Shown here piece by piece: positions 1-6,701 of a stretch of DNA of 10,938 nucleotides (position 1 is the stretch's first letter; each line of letters opens with the position of its first letter). Source of the DNA: Pseudomonadota bacterium (GTDB lineage Bacteria; Pseudomonadota; Gammaproteobacteria; Burkholderiales; Burkholderiaceae_C); contig JAEWBU010000067.1 of NCBI GenBank assembly GCA_023390985.1, forward strand, positions 1 through 10,938, given 5' to 3'. Made by a program: the position numbers and the translations under genes. The notes beneath the pieces are model-generated. The model was not told the origin of the DNA, ran no database searches, and was given only the letters and a program-made list of their open reading frames with translations.

Positions 1-2256
1 CCACTGGCCGCGTTGCTCGCACAGGGCGATGGCGCGCGGCAGCAACGCGGCCGCCGCTTCCATCTCGCCGTGCGCCAGCGCCCGCAGGATCCGCGCGCCG
101 GCCGCCGTGGGGGCGATCTCGCCCAGCGTGCCGCGGCTGCCGGCGTGCTTCGCGTCCAGCGCCTCCAGGCGCTCCAGCAGCGCGTCGGCTTCCGTGAACT
201 GCAACGCGCGCAGCCGTTCGTTCATCTGTTCCAGCAGTGCTGCCGACAACAGGCGGTCCAGTCCCAGGCTGGTCGCGTGGTCCTCCAGCCGGTCCAGGTA
301 GGCCAGGCACTCGAGCCGACGGCCGGCGAGGCGGTGCGCCCGCGCCAGCACCAGCAGCACGCGCAGCACGGCATCGGGAATGGTGGCGCGCTCGAGCAGG
401 TCCACGTGCGGTTCCAGCAATTCCAGCAGCCCGCCGAGCTCGCCGCGTTCGTACAGCACTTCGCCCAGCAGGGCGGTGGCCATCAGCGCGGCGTCGTTGC
501 GCCCGCCCTCGGCCTCGCACTCGCGCAGGACGTCACGATAGTGGCGTTCCGCCTGCAGCATGTTGCCCTCGACCTCGTAGCTGAGGCCCACGAAGCAGCG
601 GCCGGCCTGGATGCCCTGCGAGCCACCCTGCAGGGGCTCACCGCCCACCAGGCGGGGCGGTCCCTCCTGTTGCGCGCGCCGCGCGCCTTCGGCGTCGCCG
701 TCGTGCAGCAGGACCAGCGACACCAGGTTCTTCTGCGCGCCGACCAGCCAGCCGTCGAGGCCGGGCGGCAGATCCGCCAGCTGCGGCAGCAGCGCCGCGG
801 CCGCCGCGGTGTCGTCGCGCTGCACATGCAGCGCGGCGCGCGCCGTCACCAGCTGGAACCGGTGCACCAGGTCGTCCGCCGGAACCTCGCGCTCCAGCGT
901 TGCGATGGCGCGCTCGTAGGCGTCGAACTGGCGGGTGCGCATCAGCAGCTGGGCCTGCAGGAAGCGCAGCGTGACGCGGCCCGCGAGCGCGGCCTCCGGC
1001 AGGCGGCGCAGGATGCTGGCCAGGCCGCGGAAGTCGCCGCGCAGTTGCAGGTCCTCGGCGTGGCGTTCCACCAGCGCCGCGGCGGTCTCCGCCTGGCCGG
1101 CATCGAGCCGGTGCCGCACGGCCTCTTCCACCAGCCCCTCGTTCTCGAACCACGCGGCGGCGCGCGCATGCAGCGCGTGCTGGTCCTCCGGCAGCAGCGC
1201 CTGCACCCGCGCCAGCAGCACTTCGCGCAGCAGCGGGTGCAGGCGGTACCAGCGCTCGCGGTCGGCGCTTTCGACCGGCACGATGAAGAGGTTCTCCCGT
1301 TCCAGCCGCGCGATCAGGCGGGCCGCGGCCACCGCAGCGGCGCCCGCTTCGTCGCGCGCCAGCAGCGCAGCGGCGAGGCGCGCGCAGAAGCGCACGCAGA
1401 TGGACACGCGCACCAGCGCGTCGATTTCCACGGGGTCGAGCCGCTCCAGCACTTCGCGCTCGAAATACGCAGAGAAGCTGCCGGGATCGTGGATGGGCAG
1501 GCGGCGCGGCGCGGCGCCGGGCTCAAGGTGGCGCAGGTCCAGTGCGAGCAGTTCCAGGCCGGCCGGCCAGCCGTCGCTCAGGCTGTGCAGCCGCGCGGCT
1601 TCGCGCGCGTTCACGCTGCCGAGCCGCGCGCGCAGGAATTGCGTGCTTTCGGCGGGCGAGAAGCGCAGGTCGCGGGCATCCAGTTCCAGCAGCTGGCCCT
1701 CGGCGTGCAGCCGGCCCAGCGCCAGCGGCACGGGTCGCCGCGTCGCGAGGGCCAGGTGGAAGTTGGAAGGCGCGTAGTCCAGCAGGAACTGCAGTGCGCC
1801 ATCGAGGATGGCGGGGTCCTTGATGTGCTGCACGTCGTCGAGCACCAGCACCACTTCGCGGCCGTACGCTGCGAGCCCTTGCACCAGCGCGATGACCATG
1901 CGCTCGATGGACTCGCGATCCGCGCCCAGGCCGCTCAGCAGCGATGCTTCGCGCACGATGGCGGGGTCCAGGCGGCCCAGGCTGGCCAGCACGTAGTCGA
2001 GGAAGCGCGCGGGCTCGTCGTCGTCCGGCGACAGGCTCAGCCAGGCGACCTCGAAGCCGAGTGGGACCAGCGCTTGCTGCCAGGCCGCGAGGACCGACGT
2101 CTTGCCGGCGCCGGCGCCGCCCTGCAGGACGATGCAGCGCATGCGACGGGCCTCCACCATCCGCTCAAGCAACCGCTCGCGGGCCACGTCCGCGCCCGTG
2201 CGCCGGGGTGGAACGAGCTTGGTGGTGATCAGCGAGGTCGCAGCGCCGGAGCCCAT
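1..2256 (-). CDS. MalT-like ATP-dependent LuxR-family transcriptional regulator, partial (C-terminus off the left edge)
   Basis: The frame is open from ATG 2256 to base 1 with no stop, giving 752 codons of what is usually a roughly 900-residue protein. Residues 46-53 (GGAGAGKT) form a Walker A P-loop. Residues 135-145 (VVLVLDDVQHI) form Walker B. The W72-L-S-L segment followed by an Asp-rich stretch and R84-F85 is typical of MalT-type STAND ATPases. The TRRPVPLALGRLHAEGQLLE region (172-191) and HPLLRE (340-345) also match the family. From about residue 400 onward it is helical and Leu/Ala/Glu-rich, as expected of TPR-like repeats. The LuxR-type helix-turn-helix expected at the C-terminus lies outside the window and was not seen. 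Such proteins bind ATP and an inducer, oligomerise and activate transcription. It sits 23 bases after the oxidoreductase gene and is probably co-transcribed with it. Control of the divergent catabolic genes is plausible but inferred. No in-frame start lies upstream within the gap. Confidence 0.88.
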   Translation of the reverse strand, partial: MGSGAATSLITTKLVPPRRTGADVARERLLERMVEARRMRCIVLQGGAGAGKTSVLAAWQQALVPLGFEVAWLSLSPDDDEPARFLDYVLASLGRLDPAIVREASLLSGLGADRESIERMVIALVQGLAAYGREVVLVLDDVQHIKDPAILDGALQFLLDYAPSNFHLALATRRPVPLALGRLHAEGQLLELDARDLRFSPAESTQFLRARLGSVNAREAARLHSLSDGWPAGLELLALDLRHLEPGAAPRRLPIHDPGSFSAYFEREVLERLDPVEIDALVRVSICVRFCARLAAALLARDEAGAAAVAAARLIARLERENLFIVPVESADRERWYRLHPLLREVLLARVQALLPEDQHALHARAAAWFENEGLVEEAVRHRLDAGQAETAAALVERHAEDLQLRGDFRGLASILRRLPEAALAGRVTLRFLQAQLLMRTRQFDAYERAIATLEREVPADDLVHRFQLVTARAALHVQRDDTAAAAALLPQLADLPPGLDGWLVGAQKNLVSLVLLHDGDAEGARRAQQEGPPRLVGGEPLQGGSQGIQAGRCFVGLSYEVEGNMLQAERHYRDVLRECEAEGGRNDAALMATALLGEVLYERGELGGLLELLEPHVDLLERATIPDAVLRVLLVLARAHRLAGRRLECLAYLDRLEDHATSLGLDRLLSAALLEQMNERLRALQFTEADALLERLEALDAKHAGSRGTLGEIAPTAAGARILRALAHGEMEAAAALLPRAIALCEQRGQW

Positions 2257-2264
2257 GCGGCCAT
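2229..2264 (-). other. Eleven-codon mini-ORF overlapping the start of the MalT-like regulator gene
   Basis: ATG 2264 opens a frame encoding MAAWAPALRPR and stops at 2231-2229, inside the regulator gene in another frame. The AGGGAG stretch (complement of plus-strand 2269-2274) lies 4 bases before this ATG but 12 bases before the regulator's ATG at 2256. The better-placed ribosome site thus belongs to the mini-ORF. This may be chance, or it may reduce or couple translation of the regulator. Confidence 0.2.
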
Positions 2265-2279
2265 TTTGCTCCCTCGCGC

Positions 2280-3245
2280 TCAGGCCAGCGGCGCCAGGCG
2301 CTCCCGCGCCGCCATGTATTCGGCGCGCATCCGGGCCACGATCTCGCCCGCGGGCTGGATGGCGTTGACATTGGCCGCGCCCTGGCCGGCGGACCAGATG
2401 TCGCGCCAGACCTTGCTCGAATGCATGCTGTCGGAACGGAAGTCCTCGCCGTGCCCGCCCCGCGCCGGCAGGTTGTCGGGATCGAAGCCCGCATCCGCCA
2501 CGCTGCTGCGCAGGAAATTCGCGTGCACGCCGGAGAACAGGTCGGTGTAGACGATGCCGTCGGTGCCGGCGTCCAGCACGGCCTGCTTGTATTCGGGCTG
2601 GACGTTGGCCTCCGGGGTGGCCAGGAAGCGGGTGCCGATGTAGGCCAGGTCCGCGCCCATGGCTCGCGCCGCCAGCACGTGTTCGCCCTGGCTGATGGCG
2701 CCGCCGAGCAGCAGGAGGCCGTCAAACCACTGCTTGACCTCGCCGACCAGTGCGAAAGGCGACATGCGGCCGGCATGGCCACCAGCGCCAGCGCACACCA
2801 GGATCAAGCCGTCGACGCCGGCGGCCGCGGCCTTGCGCGCATGGCGCTGGTTGATCACGTCATGGAACACCAGACCCCCGTAGCCGTGCACCGCCTGCAC
2901 CACCTCGGCCGGGTTGCCCACCGACGTAATGACGATGGGCACCTTGCGCCGCACGCACGTGACAAGGTCGGCCTGCAGGCGGTCGTTGGTCTTGTGCAGG
3001 ATCAGGTTGACGGCGTAGGGCGCTGCCTTCGCCTGCGGCTGCGCGGCGTCGTGCGCCGCGAGCGCGGCTTCGATGCGGTCGATCCAGCGCTCGAACTCCT
3101 CGGCAGGCCGCGCGTTGAGCGCGGGGAAGGAGCCGACGATGCCGGCCTGGCACTGCGCCACGACCAGGTCGACGCCGCTGGCGATGAACATCGGCGAGGC
3201 GACGGCGGGCAGGCGCAGCCGACCCAACAGTTCCTTGGAATGCAT
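2280..3245 (-). CDS. Nitronate monooxygenase / NAD(P)H-dependent flavin oxidoreductase family protein
   Basis: This 321-residue protein is an FMN TIM barrel of the 2-nitropropane dioxygenase family. Visible marks are an N-terminal strand with P18-M19, the GAGGHAG loop at 153-159 with candidate catalytic His157, GGAIS at 181-185 and MGADLAYIGTRFLAT at 196-210, which form the FMN-phosphate site. WSAGQG at 284-289 is a C-terminal motif also found in enzymes such as P. aeruginosa PA1024. Family members either oxidise alkyl nitronates or act as NADH:quinone reductases, and the sequence alone does not separate these. The start at 3245 is chosen because GGAG (3252-3255 on the plus strand, complement CTCC) lies 6 bases upstream; the 38 possible residues before it look like non-coding GC-rich translation. 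It is divergent from the beta-oxidation genes and leads into the MalT-like regulator. It may recycle flavin or quinone electrons or detoxify nitro compounds; its link to the pathway is unknown. Confidence 0.85.
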   Translation of the reverse strand: MHSKELLGRLRLPAVASPMFIASGVDLVVAQCQAGIVGSFPALNARPAEEFERWIDRIEAALAAHDAAQPQAKAAPYAVNLILHKTNDRLQADLVTCVRRKVPIVITSVGNPAEVVQAVHGYGGLVFHDVINQRHARKAAAAGVDGLILVCAGAGGHAGRMSPFALVGEVKQWFDGLLLLGGAISQGEHVLAARAMGADLAYIGTRFLATPEANVQPEYKQAVLDAGTDGIVYTDLFSGVHANFLRSSVADAGFDPDNLPARGGHGEDFRSDSMHSSKVWRDIWSAGQGAANVNAIQPAGEIVARMRAEYMAARERLAPLA

Positions 3246-3306
3246 TCTTGTCTCCGGGCGGTGGCCGCCTGCGACCGAGCATAGGAGGCACGCCGCGCGC
3301 GGCCAG

Positions 3307-3334
3307 CCACCCGCCACGGGTGGGGGCGGGCGGG
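3307..3334 (+). promoter_or_regulatory. Perfect hairpin overlapping a G-quadruplex motif in the divergent intergenic region
   Basis: Bases 3307-3323 read CCACCCGCCACGGGTGG, two perfect 7-base arms (3307-3313 and 3317-3323) around a 3-base loop. The right arm runs straight into G-runs at 3318-3320, 3322-3326, 3328-3330 and 3332-3334 separated by single bases, a canonical four-tract G-quadruplex motif with one-base loops. The hairpin and the quadruplex cannot form together because they share 3318-3323. The site is 40-67 bases before the enoyl-CoA hydratase start and about 60-90 bases upstream of the divergent oxidoreductase start. The inverted repeat could also be an operator. In DNA this GC-rich such elements arise by chance fairly easily. 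I saw no convincing sigma-70 promoter in 3246-3373. Confidence 0.45.
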
Positions 3335-3373
3335 CGCCCCGCGCCCCAGAATCGCCCACCGAGGAGACATGCC

Positions 3374-4171
3374 ATGACGAACCCCCCCCTGGTCCTGTGG
3401 CGCAGCGAGGGCGGCGTCGGCCACATCACGTTCAACCGGCCGCATGCCGCGAACGCCATCAACACGCCGCTCGCGCAGCAGTTCGCCGCCGCCGTCGAGG
3501 CCGCGGCCCGCGCCGACGTCGGTGCGGTGCTGCTTTCCTCCACCGGTGCACAGTACTGCGCCGGCGGCGACATCCAGGAATTCAGGGAGCGCCGCGACGA
3601 CTTCGATGCGCTGATCCGCGAGATGCTGGATGTGCTGCACCCGGCCATCCACCGGCTCGCCAGCCTGCCCGTGCCGGTGCTGAGCGCGGTGCACGCGCCG
3701 GTGGGCGGCGCCGGCATTTCCATGGCCCTGTGCGCCGACATCGTGCTGGCCGCGCCGGCGATGAAGCTGCGTGGAGGCTATTCCGCCATCGGCCTGAGCC
3801 CCGACCTCGGCGCCGCGTACTACCTGGCGCGCCGCGCCGGGCCGGCCCGGGCCAAGTACCTGCTCATGACGAACCGATCGATCCCGGCGGAGGAATGCCT
3901 GCGCCTGGGCCTGGTCGACGAACTGCACGCGGCGGACGCACTGCTGCCCGCGGCGCTGCAGCTGGCCGGCCAGCTCGCCCGCGGCGCCACCGGCTCGCTC
4001 GGCGGCATCAAGCGCCTGTGCGACGACGCGCTCGCGCTGGACCTGCACGCGCACCTGGAGCGCGAGCGCCGCGCCCTGCTGCGCTGTTCGGTGAGCCCGG
4101 ATGCGCGCGAGGGCGTGGCCGCCTTCCTCGACAAGCGAGCGCCGCGCTTCGGCGACGGCCGCATCGACTGA
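3374..4171 (+). CDS. Enoyl-CoA hydratase/isomerase (crotonase) family protein, isomerase-like active site
   Basis: This 265-residue protein is full length for a crotonase. CAGGDI (62-67) and the G111-G112-A113-G114 loop supply the oxyanion-hole backbone that holds the acyl-CoA thioester. The two glutamates used by true enoyl-CoA hydratases (Glu144 and Glu164 in the rat enzyme) align with Ile115 and Tyr136. Asp144, in GLSPDLG (140-146), sits where PaaG-type and other delta3-delta2 isomerases keep an acidic catalytic residue. A double-bond isomerase or ring/epoxide-type role is therefore more likely than plain hydration, although crotonase assignments from residues alone are uncertain. The start at 3374 has GGAG at 3363-3366, 7 bases upstream; an out-of-frame ATG at 3369 stops after two codons. 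It heads the plus-strand set, with a 26-base gap to the thiolase. Confidence 0.88.
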   Translation: MTNPPLVLWRSEGGVGHITFNRPHAANAINTPLAQQFAAAVEAAARADVGAVLLSSTGAQYCAGGDIQEFRERRDDFDALIREMLDVLHPAIHRLASLPVPVLSAVHAPVGGAGISMALCADIVLAAPAMKLRGGYSAIGLSPDLGAAYYLARRAGPARAKYLLMTNRSIPAEECLRLGLVDELHAADALLPAALQLAGQLARGATGSLGGIKRLCDDALALDLHAHLERERRALLRCSVSPDAREGVAAFLDKRAPRFGDGRID

Positions 4172-4197
4172 ACCCCACCGAATCTTCAAGGAGCCCC

Positions 4198-5382
4198 ATG
4201 ACCCGTGATGTCTTCGTTTCCGGCGTCGGCATGATCCCCTTCGCCAAGCCCGGCAAGCACGACCCGTATCCGCAGATGGCCGCCAGGGCGCTGCGCGAAG
4301 CGCTGGCCGATGCCGCGGTCGGCTACGACCAGATCGAGCAGGCCTATGTCGGCTACGTCTACGGCGACTCCACCGCCGGCCAATGCGCCCTGTACGAAGT
4401 GGGCATGACGGGCATCCCGGTGGTGAACGTCAACAACAACTGCTCCACCGGCTCCACCGCGCTGTTCCTCGCGCGGCAGGCCGTTGCGAGCGGCGCCGCG
4501 GAATGCGTGCTGGCCCTGGGTTTCGAACAGATGAATCCCGGCGCGCTGGGCTCGGTGTTCACGGACCGCGTGAGCCCTTTCCAGCGCTTCGACGACGCCA
4601 CCGAGCAGCTCGTCGGCCACGGCGAGATCCCCCTGGCGCTGCGCTACTTCGGTGGCGCCGGCCTGGCGCACATGGAGCAGTACGGAACGAAGCTGTCCAC
4701 CTTCGCGAAGATCCGCGCGAAGGCCAGCCGCCATGCCGCCAACAACCCGCTGGCCTTGTTCCGCAACGTGGTGAGCGAGGACGAAGTGCTCGCCGCCCCC
4801 GTGCTGTGGCCCGGCGTCATGACGCGCCTGATGGCCTGCCCGCCCACCTGCGGTGCGGCCGCGGCGGTGCTGTGCTCGGAAGACTTCGCGAAGAAACATG
4901 GCCTGGATGCCAGCGTGCGCATCAAGGCCCAGGCCATGACCACCGACGGCCCGGCGACCTTCGGCGCGCGGGACATGCGCGAAGTGGTCGGCTTCAGCAT
5001 GGCGAAGGCGGCGGCGAACAAGGTGTACGAGGCCGCCGGCGTCGGCCCCTCGGACATCGACGTCGTGGAACTGCACGACTGCTTCGCCCACAACGAGCTG
5101 CTGTCGTACGAGGCACTGGGCCTGTGCCCCGAGGGCGGCGCCGAGAAGTTCGTCTGCGACGGCGACAACACCTATGGCGGGCAGGTCGTCACCAACCCCT
5201 CGGGCGGCCTGCTGTCCAAGGGCCACCCGCTGGGGGCGACGGGGCTCGCGCAATGCACCGAGCTGGTCCAGCAGCTGCGCGGCACGGCCGGCCAGCGGCA
5301 GGTCGCCAACGCGCGGCTCGCATTGCAGCACAACCTGGGTCTCGGCGGCGCGTGCGTCGTGACCCTGTACGAACGCGCCTGA
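4198..5382 (+). CDS. SCP2-type (lipid-transfer-protein-like) thiolase
   Basis: This 394-residue protein has the thiolase fold of the SCP-x/SCP2 subgroup. The nucleophile is Cys82 in NNNCSTGS (79-86). HDCF at 293-296 is the subgroup signature, and its Cys295 is generally held to replace the second catalytic cysteine of classical thiolases. The NPSGGLLSKGHPLGATG stretch (333-349) carries His343. LQHNLGLGGACVV (376-388) closes the active site. The expected reaction is CoA-dependent cleavage of a 3-ketoacyl-CoA. Mammalian SCP-x does this on 2-methyl-branched substrates, which agrees with the racemase downstream. Related bacterial sterol Ltp proteins act as retro-aldolases with a DUF35 partner, but no DUF35 gene is present here. 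AAGGAG at 4188-4193 lies 4 bases before the ATG; the open frame continues upstream but is not supported by homology. The stop overlaps the region just before the next gene. Confidence 0.92.
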   Translation: MTRDVFVSGVGMIPFAKPGKHDPYPQMAARALREALADAAVGYDQIEQAYVGYVYGDSTAGQCALYEVGMTGIPVVNVNNNCSTGSTALFLARQAVASGAAECVLALGFEQMNPGALGSVFTDRVSPFQRFDDATEQLVGHGEIPLALRYFGGAGLAHMEQYGTKLSTFAKIRAKASRHAANNPLALFRNVVSEDEVLAAPVLWPGVMTRLMACPPTCGAAAAVLCSEDFAKKHGLDASVRIKAQAMTTDGPATFGARDMREVVGFSMAKAAANKVYEAAGVGPSDIDVVELHDCFAHNELLSYEALGLCPEGGAEKFVCDGDNTYGGQVVTNPSGGLLSKGHPLGATGLAQCTELVQQLRGTAGQRQVANARLALQHNLGLGGACVVTLYERA

Positions 5383-5392
5383 GGCAGCTGCC

Positions 5393-5833
5393 ATGATCGA
5401 CCGCAAATGGATCGGCCACGAGCTCGGCGCCTCGGAACTGCCCATCGAGCTGTCGCGCCTGCGCTTCTTCGCGCGGGCGATCGGCGAGGGCGACCCGGTG
5501 TACACCGACCGCGCCCTGGCCCGCGCAGCCGGCTACGCCGACCTGCCGGCCCCGCCCACCTTCCTGTTCGCCGCGGAACTCGACTCGGGCGCCGTCGACC
5601 GGATGCTGGAACAGCTCGAGATCCCGATGGCCAAGCTGCTGCACGGCGAACAGTCCTTCACTTACCACAAGGCCGCCTGCGCCGGCGACACGGTGACCGT
5701 GCGCTCGCGCATCGAAGACATCTACGACAAGAAGAACGGCACGCTGGAGTTTGTGGTGAAGTCCTCGCGCGCCACCAACCAGGCCGGCGAGCTGGTGGCG
5801 GAAATGCGCACCGTGCTCGTGTGCCGCCACTGA
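5393..5833 (+). CDS. FAS1-like dehydratase / MaoC N-terminal domain protein (HadA-like)
   Basis: This 146-residue single hot-dog domain matches the MaoC_dehydrat_N type. Signatures are RFFARAIGEGDPVYTD (24-39), GYADLPAPPTF (48-58) and LHGEQSFTYHKAACAGDTV (83-101). In a hydratase-2 motif the catalytic Asp and His would fall at Glu32 and Tyr37, so the usual dyad is absent. This resembles HadA-type substrate-binding subunits, which work with a catalytic partner subunit. The probable role is half of a heteromeric (R)-enoyl-CoA hydratase. The only other hot-dog protein in the window (10328-10810) is a candidate partner but also lacks the dyad. It starts 10 bases after the thiolase stop, with TGAGG at 5380-5384 as a modest ribosome site. 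Translational coupling with the thiolase gene is likely. Confidence 0.85.
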   Translation: MIDRKWIGHELGASELPIELSRLRFFARAIGEGDPVYTDRALARAAGYADLPAPPTFLFAAELDSGAVDRMLEQLEIPMAKLLHGEQSFTYHKAACAGDTVTVRSRIEDIYDKKNGTLEFVVKSSRATNQAGELVAEMRTVLVCRH

Positions 5834-5863
5834 ACATCGTTTTTCCCCCCAGAAAGAAGACCC

Positions 5864-6697
5864 ATGACTCCCAGGCTCGACGGCAAGGTTGCCATCGTCT
5901 CCGGCTCCGGCCGCGGCATCGGCCGCGCCATTGCCCTGAAGCTCGCCTCCGAAGGCGTCCGCGTCGTGGTCAACGACCTCGACCCCGCACCGGCCGACGA
6001 AGTGGTGGCCGAGATCCGCGCGGGTGGCGGGCAGGCCGTGGCCTGCGCCGGCAGCGTCACGGCGCCGGAGTTCGCCGAGCGCTTCGTCGGCACGGCGCTC
6101 GAGGCCTACCAGGGCCTCGACATCATCATCAACAACGCGGGCTACACCTGGGACAGCGTGATCCAGAAGATGAGCGACGAACAGTGGTACGCCATGATGG
6201 ACTGCCACATGACGGCGCCGTTCCGCATCCTGCGCGCGGCCCAGCCCGTGATCCGCAACCTCTCGAAGGCGGAGGCCGAGAAGGGCCAGCGCGTGATGCG
6301 CAAGGTGGTCAACGTGTCGTCCGTCGCCGGCCTGTTCGGCAACGCGGGCCAGGCGAACTATTCGGCGGCCAAGGCCGGCATCACCGGCCTGACCATGACC
6401 ATGGCCAAGGAGTGGGGCCGCATGAACGTGACGGTCAACTGCGTGGCCTTCGGCCTGATCAAGACCCGCCTGACCTCGACCACCGCCGACGCGGGCGGCA
6501 CCGCCAACATCGGCGGGCGCGAGATCAAGGTGGGCGTGAACCCCGACCTGATGGCCGCCATGGAGAAGGGCATACCGCTCGGGCGTGGTGGCACGCCCGA
6601 AGAGGCCGCCGGCGCCGTCTTCCTTTTCTGCCAACCCGAGTCGGACTACGTCAGCGGCCAGACGCTGATGTGCACCGGCGGCCTCACCGGAATCTGA
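5864..6697 (+). CDS. Short-chain dehydrogenase/reductase, probable 3-hydroxyacyl-CoA dehydrogenase
   Basis: This 277-residue classical SDR has a complete set of motifs. These are the nucleotide loop SGSGRGIG (13-20), NNAG at 90-93 and the catalytic triad Ser153, Tyr166 and Lys170, with the same 13- and 4-residue spacing as E. coli FabG. Asp38, at the end of the second strand (VVVNDLD, 34-40), suggests a preference for NAD(H), which fits an oxidative rather than biosynthetic role. Compared with FabG it has an inserted, charged segment around 133-147 and an extended substrate loop at 204-228, possibly for a bulky or branched acyl-CoA. In context it would oxidise the 3-hydroxyacyl-CoA before thiolysis. 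The ribosome site is weak (AAGAAGA just upstream). The next gene follows after 4 bases. A non-CoA alcohol substrate cannot be excluded. Confidence 0.9.
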   Translation: MTPRLDGKVAIVSGSGRGIGRAIALKLASEGVRVVVNDLDPAPADEVVAEIRAGGGQAVACAGSVTAPEFAERFVGTALEAYQGLDIIINNAGYTWDSVIQKMSDEQWYAMMDCHMTAPFRILRAAQPVIRNLSKAEAEKGQRVMRKVVNVSSVAGLFGNAGQANYSAAKAGITGLTMTMAKEWGRMNVTVNCVAFGLIKTRLTSTTADAGGTANIGGREIKVGVNPDLMAAMEKGIPLGRGGTPEEAAGAVFLFCQPESDYVSGQTLMCTGGLTGI

Positions 6698-6701
6698 AGC
6701 C

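Noticed and set aside
13..2550. An 845-residue open frame on the plus strand across the regulator and oxidoreductase genes
   Set aside because: It is the antisense shadow of two recognisable minus-strand genes in GC-rich DNA. Its composition (Gln/Arg/Ala/His-rich, no recognisable motifs) is typical of antisense translation.
3283..3288. AGGAGG on the plus strand in the divergent region, a perfect ribosome-binding core
   Set aside because: No ATG, GTG or TTG with an open frame follows at a usable distance. The real start at 3374 has its own GGAG.
3369..3377. ATG at 3369 as start of the enoyl-CoA hydratase/isomerase gene
   Set aside because: It is out of frame and stops after two codons. ATG 3374 is in frame and better spaced from GGAG.
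5834..5863. T-run and C-run between the MaoC N-domain gene and the SDR gene as a terminator
   Set aside because: No stem precedes the T-run, and the 30-base gap sits inside an otherwise tight gene set.
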